Below are positions 35,762 to 45,157 of a stretch of 64,000 nucleotides of DNA, one piece after another. A program made the position numbers and the translations under genes. Origin of the DNA: Lysinibacillus sp. 2017 (GTDB taxonomy: Bacteria; Bacillota; Bacilli; Bacillales_A; Planococcaceae); NCBI RefSeq assembly GCF_003073375.1, contig NZ_CP029002.1, positions 2,900,001 to 2,964,000 of the forward strand, written 5' to 3'. The notes beneath the pieces were generated by a model. That model saw only the letters and a list, made by a program, of their open reading frames with translations. It was not told the DNA's origin and did not search any database. The first letter of the stretch is position 1. Every line of letters starts with the position of its first letter.

Positions 35762-36903
35762 AATTCAACGGACTCGCTTTAAAAGAAAAACGGCGCCTTT
35801 GCTCGCCAACAGCGCCGCCCCTGAATACATGCAAAAGTAGAATGGACTAGCCTTTGATTTGGCTGGCCTAGCATACCGCAACAGTATCAGTAGTAGGGAC
35901 ACGTACCACGTGACCCTGCTGCTGATATGCGGTCGCCTGCCAAATTATGAAACACCTTTATAGATTATTTATTAGAATTTGACTAGCTCTGACAATCCCT
36001 TTAACCCACAAAATTCAACGGACTCGCTTTAAAAGTAAACGGCGCCTTTGCTCGTCAACAGCGCCGCCCCTGAATACATGCAAAAGTAGAATGGACTAGC
36101 CTTTGATTTGGCAGGCCTAGCCCAAGGCGCAAAGAAGAGTCGTACAGATATGTGCAACATATCTTTGCGACTCTGGGCGCCCAGCCTGCCAAAAAACGAT
36201 ACACTTTCATAACATCTCTATTAGAAGATGACTAGCTCTGACAATCCCTTCAACCCACCAAATTCAACGGACTCGCTTTAAAAGTAAACGGCGCCTTTGC
36301 TCGCCAACAGCGCCGCTCCTGAATACATGCAAAAGTAGAATGGAACTATCCTTTGATTTGGCAGGCCTAGCCTAAGGCGCAAAGAAGAGTCGTACAGATA
36401 TGTGCAACATATCTTTGCGACTCTGGGCGCCCAGCCTGCCAAAACTCAATACACTTTCATAACATCTTTATTAGAAAATAACTAGCTATAACAATCCCTT
36501 CAACCCACAAAATTCAACGGACTCACTTTAAAAGTAAACGGCGCCTTTGCTCGTCAATAGCGCCGCACCCGAATACATGCAAAGGCATAATGGATTACAC
36601 TTTGATTTGGCAGGCCTAGCCCAAGGCGCAAAGAAGAGTCGTACAGATATGTGCAACATATCTTTGCGACTCTGGGCGCCCAGCCTGCCAAAACTCAATA
36701 CACTTTCATAACATCTCTATTAGAAGATGACTAGCTCTGACAATCCCTTCAACCCACAAAATTCAACGGACTCGCTATAAAATTAAACCCTGCCATATCA
36801 CGATACACTTTCATAACATCTCTATTAGAAGATGACTAGCTCTGACCAACCCTTCAGCCGACAAAACTTGAAATACTTTCATAGCATCTTTATTAGAAAA
36901 TAA
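35762..36903 (-). repeat. Array of ~250-bp repeats of the same family, opposite orientation (V array)
   Basis: Units begin near 35762, 36012, 36261, 36511 and 36760 (period 249-250), each starting AATTCAACGGACTCGCTTT; the fifth has lost both hairpins and a tail-only sixth follows to about 36903. Read on the minus strand each full unit gives hairpin 1, the linker CATTCTACTTTTGCATG then TATTCA, and hairpin 2, the same order as in the U array. In unit 2 hairpin 1 is 36107-36193 (TTTGGCAGGC/GCCTGCCAAA, inner AGAGTCG/CGACTCT and GATATGT/ACATATC) and hairpin 2 is 36040-36066 (CGGCGC/GCGCCG). Unit 1 has a quite different inner hairpin around CACGTACCACGTG. Confidence 0.92.
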
Positions 36904-36911
36904 TGCGCTGT

Positions 36912-36956
36912 AAAAAACAAAACCCACCAACAAGTTTGCACTCGTTGATGGGTTTA
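36912..36956 (-). terminator. Terminator of the ATP-grasp gene
   Basis: Arms AAACCCA-c-CAAC and GTTG-a-TGGGTTT, followed on the minus strand by TGTTTTTTA. Confidence 0.85.
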
Positions 36957-36965
36957 ACTGTGTGA

Positions 36966-38180
36966 TTACCACACGTTTTCTTTATATTTTTTATAGTAGT
37001 TCACTTGGCGAATGAACATGTAGAATTTACGTTTTAAGTGCTTGTCCTGCTTGTAGAATAATGGGTTAACTATTTTTTTCTCGCGAATTAAACGCTGAAT
37101 ATCCTTTTGTACATCTTTGTCTTCAACGAAGTTTTTCAGTACAATTTTAGGGACAACCGAGAACAGTACATCGCCTTTTAAGTAAGCGCATTCCTGTGAA
37201 CGATTGTAAATTAAATCATCGACAAAGTTACGTGCTAAATTATAGCCCATTGCATTGACATAATAGCTTGAACGCCCTTGACGAATATTCACTTCAAACA
37301 CTTTGAATTTGCCGTCGCGCTCATCGTATTTTAAATCGAAGTTACCGTAACCACGATAACCCACTGCTTCTAAAAAGCCGCGTAGTTTCATCATCACTTC
37401 TTCGTTGTAGCGTGTAATCAGGGCTGTGTAGTTCCCGATTGCTGTTTTTGTATGCTCTTGTAAAACCACTTGGGCAAATGAAACAAATTGTGTTTCGCCT
37501 TTTGAGTTCACATACACAACAGAATCCCACATTGCTGTATCTTCACCAGGGATATAATCTTGGATAATCAGCTGATCTTTATAGCCACTATTTTTAATCA
37601 TATCGATGACTTTTTGTACTTCTTCTTTGCTTTCCACTTTGAATACTTTTGCTTGTCCTTCAAATGGATGACGGCTGTATTCAATCCCGTTACTTGGTTT
37701 AATGATGACTGGATACATCATGTCTTGTTCGAAATCACCATCCGTTTTGCAATCATAAAAAATTGTTGTCGGAATATCGATGTCGTACTGTGCGCAAAGC
37801 TTATAGAAGTTCGACTTAATTTGTAAATCGTTCATTAATTCTTCTTCAATATAATTGAACACGAAGTAATTTTTTAAGATGTCTCGGTTTTCAATAATTA
37901 ATCGCACGTATAAATCGTTCGTTCCGACTAAAATTAATTTTTCTGCTTCACCTTCATATTTTTTCGCTACACTAATTAAAATTTTCGCGAACTGTGATGG
38001 ATCGGCTAATTTTTTGTCATATTCGATTGCACGTGGAATCGTACTTAAATTTGTAAATGGTAATACACCTTTCCCAACTAAAATGGGACGAATTTTATAT
38101 TCTTCATGGAATGAAATTGCCATGTTGTACGCATTAATATCAGTACCTACAATAATCGGTAAAAATGGTTGTTGGCTCAT
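36966..38180 (-). CDS. ATP-grasp ligase, possible D-Asp/D-Glu ligase of peptidoglycan
   Basis: A 404-residue ATP-grasp protein without signal or membrane segments. The N-terminal domain reads LPIIVGTDINAYNMAISFHE; the ATP-grasp core has YPVIIKPSNG, LIIQDYIPGED and YGNFDLKYDE, and FKVFEVNIRQGRSS holds the Mg-binding Glu/Asn pair. The N-terminal pattern (G-D-INAYxMAxSFHE) reminds me of Enterococcus faecium D-aspartate ligase Aslfm. Relatives of the suggested genera use L-Lys-D-Asp or L-Lys-D-Glu cross-bridges, so this could be the bridge ligase, but another carboxylate-amine ligase is possible. Single-gene unit with its own terminator. Confidence 0.75.
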   Translation of the reverse strand: MSQQPFLPIIVGTDINAYNMAISFHEEYKIRPILVGKGVLPFTNLSTIPRAIEYDKKLADPSQFAKILISVAKKYEGEAEKLILVGTNDLYVRLIIENRDILKNYFVFNYIEEELMNDLQIKSNFYKLCAQYDIDIPTTIFYDCKTDGDFEQDMMYPVIIKPSNGIEYSRHPFEGQAKVFKVESKEEVQKVIDMIKNSGYKDQLIIQDYIPGEDTAMWDSVVYVNSKGETQFVSFAQVVLQEHTKTAIGNYTALITRYNEEVMMKLRGFLEAVGYRGYGNFDLKYDERDGKFKVFEVNIRQGRSSYYVNAMGYNLARNFVDDLIYNRSQECAYLKGDVLFSVVPKIVLKNFVEDKDVQKDIQRLIREKKIVNPLFYKQDKHLKRKFYMFIRQVNYYKKYKENVW

Positions 38181-38360
38181 AACTTTCTTCCTCTCAATTC
38201 TATCAACGAGCTTCGTAAGCTTTTTATAATAATTACTTACCTATCATACAATACTCTTTTGAATTATGCTTGAATTTGCAAGCTTATTTTCAGCTATTCT
38301 GTTCTCATTTATTGAAACTTCCGCTAAGTTAAAACGTACTACTTATTAGGGGTGATAAAA

Positions 38361-39260
38361 ATGAACGATCGATTACAATTATTTTTCGACAATCTTGATA
38401 AAATCCATCTTTACTTCGGAACAGAGGACGATAAGTGTGCCAGAAATTTAGCGTTAAAATTAACCGTTCGAAACATTCATTTTTATTATGAGGATTATGA
38501 AAAAGTACAGCAGCAAATGAAAGTACATACGAAATGGTACCAATTTGTTAGCATGAATTTGCCAGTTTGCCATGCTTATTACGTCCATTTTGCGAAAACG
38601 CCGGAAAAAATCCCACACGCCCTACATATGTATAAATTATTGACGAAAAAATTCCATCGTGGTGACCAATGTTATTTAGCAGCACTTCATATTGAATCAG
38701 AACAATCCATTCAAAAAATTGAAGCATTAATTACAGAATTAATGAAGCAGCCGAGCTTAAAATATTCGCATTTAGCAACCAATACTTGCGCGATTTTAGC
38801 CGCTCGTCCTGAATCACCACAACAATTAGCCGTCACTTATGAAACATATTATCAAGCGCTCGTTTCCATTGGCTTTGAACGAAATAGGGAAACCAAAAAT
38901 AGTGCCTTGTTATTAACGATTGGCACGGGTGCGTATTGTGAAGCGACATTCAAGCATTTACAAACATTAGCAGCCTTCATTCAAAGGGCCGAAATTTCAG
39001 TGATAACTTGTCACTATATAACACTTACACTCCTAGCATTAGCAAAATTCGAAATCGCCCAATTCCCAGCACTTTATGATATTCATGATGAAATTTGCCG
39101 AAAACTTAAAATTAGTCGTAACCAATGTAATTCTTTATTAATTGCCGCTCAAGTTTATACGTCCAATGAAGCAATTGGAGATTTACTGTCTTATGAGCTA
39201 AATTACTCTGATTTTATGTACGCAGCAATCAATGATGATTTTGGCGGTGATGGAGATTGA
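38361..39260 (+). CDS. DUF4003 family protein
   Basis: A 299-residue, mainly alpha-helical soluble protein with no signal peptide. The overall pattern (DRLQLFFDNLDKI..., YLAALHIESE..., YQALVSIGFERNRETKN...) is that of the DUF4003 family of Bacillales and Lactobacillales, whose function is unknown. Start set to ATG 38361 because AGGGGTGAT lies just upstream; the in-frame GTG three codons earlier is part of that site. Divergent from the ATP-grasp gene and convergent with the beta-helix gene. Confidence 0.75.
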   Translation: MNDRLQLFFDNLDKIHLYFGTEDDKCARNLALKLTVRNIHFYYEDYEKVQQQMKVHTKWYQFVSMNLPVCHAYYVHFAKTPEKIPHALHMYKLLTKKFHRGDQCYLAALHIESEQSIQKIEALITELMKQPSLKYSHLATNTCAILAARPESPQQLAVTYETYYQALVSIGFERNRETKNSALLLTIGTGAYCEATFKHLQTLAAFIQRAEISVITCHYITLTLLALAKFEIAQFPALYDIHDEICRKLKISRNQCNSLLIAAQVYTSNEAIGDLLSYELNYSDFMYAAINDDFGGDGD

Positions 39261-39282
39261 CAATTGCTACTATACAAATATA

Positions 39283-39320
39283 AAGGGTTTATCGCAGTCA
39301 TTTACGATAAACCCTCTTTT
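39283..39320. terminator. Bidirectional terminator
   Basis: Perfect 11-bp arms AGGGTTTATCG and CGATAAACCCT, with an A-rich start and TTTTTTAT after. Between two convergent genes. Confidence 0.88.
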
Positions 39321-40346
39321 TTATTTCGTTATCAAGTTTTTCGGTTCACATAACTCAAATTTCCCAATCATACTTTCAGTTGTACCCATTGTACTTCCTA
39401 CTACTACAATGGCCTCATTCATGGCAGCAATACATTTTGTAAATGTATTACCACTTGCTGAAATTGTACAATTTAAGGTATCAATCGCTGCACCACCTGC
39501 TCGCGATGAACAGCTGTCAAACACCGCATTATTGATCGTAATATCAGCATCATAAATATGTAGTGCACCTGACATATCTGCACGACTTCCTTTGAAATGA
39601 CAGCCTTCCAAAACTAACTTCACCTTTTGTACTTTACCTGTAATGCGGCTGAAGAAATCCATTTTCTTCATATGACGCGCTTCCGTACCCGCAATATACA
39701 TGCTACCACCTTTACCAAGCGTCGAATTATGTTCAAACACACAATTTCGCAACACGAAATGATCGCTGTTCGTGAAGTAAACCGCACCACCGCGTTCTTC
39801 GTCATAACATTTTTCAAACGAGCATGTATCAAGTTCCACCTTGGCGTTGTTCATTTCAATGGCGCGCACATTACTCGCACCGAAGAAATGAGCGTCTTGA
39901 ATTTTTGTTAAGCCTACATTTCGTAGCGATAGCATCGTTTTGTTTGCATCAAGTGACGCGATAAATTGGGCACCATCTGCTTTTAATACACCACCATCAA
40001 CAATAATGGTTGCTTCGTTGCCAAAGGTTACTTTCATGCCATTTAAATCGAGCTCGGCACCCTTACTGACAATTATCTCGCCATTTAAATAAGTGGCATG
40101 GCTTAATTTTTTCTTGTGACCTGCGAGTAGCGTCATTTGCATAAGACGTTCTTGATATTCAAAGCCTGGTAAGAAGAAGGCTAAATCCTGTAATGGGAGC
40201 GCTACACTTTGCTCAAAAGCAGCTTGCACCACTTTTGTCGCCACCTCGGTATCTTTTTTCAGCATTGCTAAGCGGAAACCTCGGATAAACTGCACTTCTT
40301 CATAGTTCCACTTTATGTACGGATTGTGGATCTGCTTCAAGCGCAA
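39321..40346 (-). pseudogene. Beta-helix protein, 3' part of a probably frameshifted gene
   Basis: 341 codons. From about residue 100 the sequence is a right-handed parallel beta-helix: repeated short strands with asparagine and glycine turns (YFTNSDHFVLRNCVFEHN, INNAVFDSCSSRAGGAAID), as in pectate-lyase-like and Pmp-type repeats. The N-terminal 90 residues are helical. The only upstream start is a TTG at 40346 without a ribosome site, and the frame begins inside the previous gene. It is more likely the continuation of that gene after a one-base shift than an independent gene. No signal peptide, so intracellular. Confidence 0.6.
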
Positions 40347-40566
40347 CTGAGATGGCTAGCTTTTTAAATTCCGCTGGTAAATCGAGTAGCGCAACTTGTT
40401 TTTTTAATACATCCTTTGCCATCTCACTTGGATAACCATTCACACAAACGAGCATGGCATAACCGATTGCATAGGTTTTACGGAATTGAATATTTTCATT
40501 GGCAAGCGGATGTTTTTCAGCAAGCAGCTCACGTTTTACTTGGCGTAAATTATCTAAAATTGACAT
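40300..40566 (-). pseudogene. Helical N-terminal part of the same probably frameshifted gene
   Basis: 88 codons, helical (SILDNLRQVKRELLAEKHPL..., AYAIGYAML-like core YAIGYAMLVCVNGYPSEMAK). It has a proper start (ATG 40566 after GGAGGATAAG) and ends in TGA inside the first codons of the beta-helix frame. The core looks like a TerB-type helical domain, tentatively. A +1 shift near 40300-40320 would join it to the beta-helix segment and give a protein of about 415 residues. If the reading is correct, both halves could instead be made as two coupled proteins. Confidence 0.55.
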
Positions 40567-40699
40567 GTCTTATCCTCCAAAGGCTCTAGTAATCGTTACA
40601 TTGAACTTTTCTCTCCTTATTATAACGACAATTTTTGTATATTTTGTATATTATTTCCCAAGAAATAACCTTCTTCTTGGTAATCTACATGAATTCGAC

Positions 40700-40740
40700 A
40701 AAAAGGCATCTCGTGTGTATACCGTTACGAGATGCCTTTT
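40700..40740 (-). terminator. Terminator of sstT
   Basis: Perfect 14-bp arms AAAAGGCATCTCGT / ACGAGATGCCTTTT, directly beyond the sstT stop, T-rich on the minus strand. Confidence 0.9.
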
Positions 40741-40745
40741 GTTAA

Positions 40746-41957
40746 TTATTTAGTTTTACGTTCTTTTGCATATTCAGCGGCTGCAGTAAAGACTATGTCT
40801 GAAGAAGAGTTTAATGCTGTCTCACATGAATCTTGAATAACACCGATGATGAAGCCAATCGCAACTACTTGCATCGCCACATCATCTGAAATGCCAAATA
40901 AGCTACATGCTAATGGAATTAATAATAATGAACCCCCTGCAACTCCCGAAGCCCCAGCTGCTGATATAGCTGATAGCACCATTAAGATAACGGCAGTAAT
41001 GAAATCAACTTCAATTCCTAATGTGTGCGCTGTTGCCATTGTTAAAATGGAAATTGTGATTGCCGCGCCCGCCATATTAATCGTAGCTCCTAAAGGAATC
41101 GATACGGAATATGTGTCTTTGTCTAATTTCAGTTTTTCAGCTAATGCCATATTAACAGGAATATTTGCTGCTGAACTACGTGTGAAGAAAGCTGTAATCC
41201 CACTTTCTTTTAATGATGCTAAAACAAGCGGATACGGATTGCGACGCGCTACGATGAACACAATTAATGGGTTGATCACTAAAGCCACGAAGAACATCGT
41301 ACCAACTAAAATTAAAATTAAACGACCATACTCAGATAAAGCTGATAAACCTGTTGTAGAAATCGCTTCAAACACAATTGCCATAATCCCAATTGGTGCT
41401 AAGCTAATTACCCATTGTACAATTTTCGTTACGGCGTCTGATAAATTTGAAATCACCGTTTTTGTTGAATCACTTGAAGCTTTTAATGCGATTCCTAGTA
41501 CGACCGCCCATGCTAAAATCCCAAGATAATTTGCATCCATAATCGCACTTACTGGATTTGAAACAACGTTATATAATAATTTCTCTAATACTTCTAAAAT
41601 ACCACTTGGCGGAGAAATATCTTGCGCACCTGTTTTTAATGTTAATGTCGTTGGGAAAATGTAGCTTACGATAACTGCTGTAAATCCTGCAAGTAACGTA
41701 CCAACTGCATATAATACGATAATCATTTTCATATTTGTCGCCTTGCCACTCACATGTGAAGCAATGGCATTAATAACTAACACAAACACCAAAATCGGTG
41801 CTACAGCCTTTAAAGCTGAAATGAATAACGTACCTAAAATTGTAATTCCACTTACTGCATCTGGAATCGTTAAGGCAAGTATAATACCTACAACAATCCC
41901 GATTATAATGCGATTGACTAAATTAATACTGTTCCATTTTCCTAATAACCGTTCCAT
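40746..41957 (-). CDS. sstT: Na+/serine-threonine symporter
   Basis: A 403-residue DAACS-family membrane protein with 8 to 10 hydrophobic segments and two re-entrant loops. It matches SstT of E. coli at many points: [87 protein letters not shown] and [13 protein letters not shown]. It imports serine and threonine with Na+. Start at 41957 follows GGAGGG; a longer in-frame ATG lacks a ribosome site. Confidence 0.95.
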   Translation of the reverse strand: MERLLGKWNSINLVNRIIIGIVVGIILALTIPDAVSGITILGTLFISALKAVAPILVFVLVINAIASHVSGKATNMKMIIVLYAVGTLLAGFTAVIVSYIFPTTLTLKTGAQDISPPSGILEVLEKLLYNVVSNPVSAIMDANYLGILAWAVVLGIALKASSDSTKTVISNLSDAVTKIVQWVISLAPIGIMAIVFEAISTTGLSALSEYGRLILILVGTMFFVALVINPLIVFIVARRNPYPLVLASLKESGITAFFTRSSAANIPVNMALAEKLKLDKDTYSVSIPLGATINMAGAAITISILTMATAHTLGIEVDFITAVILMVLSAISAAGASGVAGGSLLLIPLACSLFGISDDVAMQVVAIGFIIGVIQDSCETALNSSSDIVFTAAAEYAKERKTK

Positions 41958-42267
41958 AAGACCCTCCGCCATTCTTAGATGATTGATGAAAACAAACAAT
42001 CGGTTGAAGATGATTTTCCCTCACCAATTGAAGATTTCTATACTACACTTCAATACTCGTTCTCTTGTTATACCACAATAATACATTGTATTACTTGGTA
42101 ACACAACTGTATTTTTAGAGTGTACATTTGATTGCACAGTTACTCATCAATCAAAACGTTGCTATATAGACATTTAAATCCGAATGGAAGTATAAAAACA
42201 CGAATGAATTTTTATTTCAAAGACTAATTATTTACTATACACGTACAATTTCCAATTAAACCCTCTT
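41958..42267. other. Intergenic region upstream of sstT
   Basis: About 310 bases, AT-rich, between two minus-strand transporter genes. It should hold the sstT promoter. No convincing terminator for the upstream gene, riboswitch or open frame was found. Confidence 0.45.
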
Positions 42268-43191
42268 TTACGTTCGGATTATTTTATAAAATACGGAGGC
42301 TAATACTTGTTGAAATAGCATACCAAATACAACAGGCATGGCTACTTTTGATGGGAAATAAGTTGTAGCAATAACAACACCGACTGCGATATTTCTCATC
42401 CCCGCATTAAATACAAATGTTGCTTGATCGGCACGAGACTTCAAAAAAGTGCGACTAATTATTAACGAAAACGTATAACCAGAAACTGCGACTACTAACA
42501 CTAAGCCAATAACACTCGCTAATTCTACATTCAAGTTTTTTACATACGGTGCAATCGCGCTACTATTAATCATAATAATACCGAATAAACAAAGCTTCGA
42601 TACAAGCGCTAACGGCATCCCCGCCTTTTCCGATAACTTCCCCTTTGTCCATTCATTCATGATCATCCCTAAAATAGATGGCAACACAATCATCCATATT
42701 AAATCGAAAATAAGGGCAGATGTTTCTAATTGAATGCTTTCCCCTAAAACAAGATGCAACGTCACAGGCATTAAAATGGGTGCAAGTAATGTATCGATCA
42801 AAATAATCGCTAGGCATAATGGCAAATTCCCTTTACTAATCGTTACCCAAATAACACTCGTCACACCTGTTGGTACTGCAACAGATAATAAAAACCCAAT
42901 CGAAAGTAAATGATCATTAAAAATAACTTGCGCTAAAAAATACGCCCATAATGGCATTAAGATATGTAAGAATGCAATGATAAATAAAATCGTTTTTGGA
43001 TATTCTTTAAACACTTTAATATCACGAAACTTCAATTTAAGGCTGCTAATAAACGTCATCCCTGCAAATAAAATTGGCACTAAAAACAACAAATGCCCCC
43101 CGATTTCTTCTAATAAAATACCCATAACTAGACTAAGTGGCGTTAAAATAGGCATCCATCGTTGAATAAATTGATTGAGCTGTTGAACCAT
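42268..43191 (-). CDS. Bile acid:Na+ symporter (BASS) family transporter
   Basis: A 307-residue polytopic membrane protein with 9 or 10 hydrophobic segments. Diagnostic stretches are VPILFAGMTFISSLKLKFRD, VAVPTGVTSVIWVTISKGN, LAPILMPVTLHLVLG and FNAGMRNIAVGVVIATTYFP, matching the BASS/arsenical-resistance ACR3 superfamily and best the BASS branch. Bacterial members import small organic anions such as pantoate or keto acids; the substrate here is open. Divergent from the HD-GYP gene. Confidence 0.85.
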   Translation of the reverse strand: MVQQLNQFIQRWMPILTPLSLVMGILLEEIGGHLLFLVPILFAGMTFISSLKLKFRDIKVFKEYPKTILFIIAFLHILMPLWAYFLAQVIFNDHLLSIGFLLSVAVPTGVTSVIWVTISKGNLPLCLAIILIDTLLAPILMPVTLHLVLGESIQLETSALIFDLIWMIVLPSILGMIMNEWTKGKLSEKAGMPLALVSKLCLFGIIMINSSAIAPYVKNLNVELASVIGLVLVVAVSGYTFSLIISRTFLKSRADQATFVFNAGMRNIAVGVVIATTYFPSKVAMPVVFGMLFQQVLASVFYKIIRT

Positions 43192-43461
43192 GACTTTTGC
43201 CTCTCTTCCAGTAATTTTTCCCTATTCGGATTGTATCATAGACACTTTCTTAACTTTATTTTCTCATTGCTACGAATCCTTTTTCTACCTAATTCACTAG
43301 CGCTAGGTAATTTGATTTTCCTATTAATAGTATCCCCACAATATTCAATTGAACTAAAATATTTTTGTTTTTTTTTAAATACTTAAGAGTTTTTAACTTA
43401 ATTTTAACCTTTTTACTTTATTTTACTTGTAACAGGTAAAAGATTTAGGGAGAGTGTTAAA

Positions 43462-45138
43462 ATGCAACAAAAAAAAGCGAGTACGAACTATGAGATTTGT
43501 TTCATTAATGATTTAAAGTCTGGACAAATCGTCTATGAGGATGTGTTTGTGGAACAACGCTGCCTTCTAGCTAAAGGCCATGTGTTAACAGATCGCATCA
43601 TTACTATTTTAAAAAATCGCAATGTTCAGCAAGTCATGATTGAAAAAGCACTGACTACCAATCATTCAGACAACTCCGCGATGAATATCATAGAGCAAAT
43701 GAAATATGAACTAGGTCATGACTTTTTAAAAGTACTTGGTACGTTAAGCTCGGAAACACGCTATGGAAAAGCGCTCAATAATTCAGAAGATGTCCATTTC
43801 TTAAAAAATTTATTAGCAAATTATATGGAAAATCCTATGATTTATAAATTATTTACAAACTTAAAAAATCACGATGAAAGTACGTATCTCCATTCAATGG
43901 ATGTATTTACGCTTGGAACATTATTTGCACTTTCAGAAGGTATTACAAATATAGAAGAAATTGCACTTGGCTACTTATTCCATGATATTGGGAAGATGAA
44001 TATTACAAGTACGTTACTCAACAAAAAGGAACGCTTAACGAAAGAGGAATACGCTGCCATTCAAAGTCATCCTACAAAAGGCTATCAACTATTATGTAGC
44101 AATGGCTTTGAACATATTGCTCATTTTGCTAAGTCACATAACGAACGCTTGGATGGTTCCGGTTATCCAGAGGGCTTAACGAATGATCAACTTTCACATG
44201 AGATGCAAATTTTGCAGATTGTGGACGTCTATTCTGCCATCACGATGAAACGTTCCTACAAAGATGGTGTGGCTGCAGTCATTGCTATGGAAAAGTTAAT
44301 TAAGCAACATACAAAATTCGATAGCAATTTAGTTTATCGTTTTATAGATCTAATTGGTATCTATCCTGAAAATGCAGTTGTTTTACTTTCAGATGGTAAT
44401 CAGGCAATCGTAGAAAAGGTCAATTCCCTTTATCCATTATTACCAACTGTCAAAGTTATTCAAACAAGTGAGACGTTTCAAATGCCGATGGACTTTAGCT
44501 TATCTATCAACAAAATGATAACGTGTCAGGTTGATACACCACAGCAGTTGTTTAGTAAGTTTTCGGATTTCCTTCTAAATAATGACGAGGAACAAATGAT
44601 TCGTTACTACAAAAAACTAAAGGTACATTATCATAAAAGTGAATGGTTTACGCATATTTATTTACCAGTACTACATATTTTCCGAGTTATGGAAAACTAC
44701 AATATGGTTCCAGAAGTACGTTTTGAAGAGGTGAAAAATAAGTTACTAACAATGATTGAAAAAACATTAAAGTCCTTCCGACAAAACCATCATCACCATG
44801 AAAAAATCCTACTGTTAACTGAAGATCAAAATACATCTGCGATTATTCAGATTTTTGAAGGTATATTGCATAACCATAATATTTATCCGTTTATTTCTAT
44901 CGTTAACCAATCAAAAGAAGCCATTGAAAATATGATTATGTTATGTAAGGCGGAAAAACTGATCGTCATTGGAGATTCATTTAAAGACATGCCTACCTCT
45001 ACAATTCAGTATTACCATTTAACGGAGCAGCAATTAGAAGGATTGCTATCTCGCTATTCAAGTACCGACGTTCCAACACATCAATTGCTAAATGATTTAG
45101 GTCAATTTCTTAAAACCGAACATCTACTATGGGTTTAA
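43462..45138 (+). CDS. HD-GYP domain protein, probable c-di-GMP phosphodiesterase
   Basis: 558 residues. The N-terminal 100 form a DUF3391-like input (INDLKSGQIVYEDVFVEQR). The HD-GYP domain (about 125-300) has HSMDV, FHDIGKMN, IQSHPTKGYQLL, SHNERLDGSGYPEGL and QIVDVYSAITMKRSYK. The usual HHE is HNE here, so one metal ligand may be changed. The C-terminal 250 residues contain a helical region and an alpha/beta end resembling a receiver-like or sensory fold that I cannot name. It lies 19 bases before the large sensor kinase and is surely co-transcribed, suggesting one signalling unit. Start follows TTAGGGAGAGTG. Confidence 0.82.
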   Translation: MQQKKASTNYEICFINDLKSGQIVYEDVFVEQRCLLAKGHVLTDRIITILKNRNVQQVMIEKALTTNHSDNSAMNIIEQMKYELGHDFLKVLGTLSSETRYGKALNNSEDVHFLKNLLANYMENPMIYKLFTNLKNHDESTYLHSMDVFTLGTLFALSEGITNIEEIALGYLFHDIGKMNITSTLLNKKERLTKEEYAAIQSHPTKGYQLLCSNGFEHIAHFAKSHNERLDGSGYPEGLTNDQLSHEMQILQIVDVYSAITMKRSYKDGVAAVIAMEKLIKQHTKFDSNLVYRFIDLIGIYPENAVVLLSDGNQAIVEKVNSLYPLLPTVKVIQTSETFQMPMDFSLSINKMITCQVDTPQQLFSKFSDFLLNNDEEQMIRYYKKLKVHYHKSEWFTHIYLPVLHIFRVMENYNMVPEVRFEEVKNKLLTMIEKTLKSFRQNHHHHEKILLLTEDQNTSAIIQIFEGILHNHNIYPFISIVNQSKEAIENMIMLCKAEKLIVIGDSFKDMPTSTIQYYHLTEQQLEGLLSRYSSTDVPTHQLLNDLGQFLKTEHLLWV

Positions 45139-45157
45139 CTAAAGGAGCTGCTCTCAA

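Noticed and set aside
34321-36903. CRISPR array
   Set aside because: The repeated unit is about 240-250 bp with internal hairpins, not 24-40 bp repeats with unique spacers, and no cas gene is in the window.
40846-41529. Long open frame of 227 codons antisense to sstT
   Set aside because: It is a shadow of the sstT reading frame, with no ribosome site and low-complexity, atypical composition.
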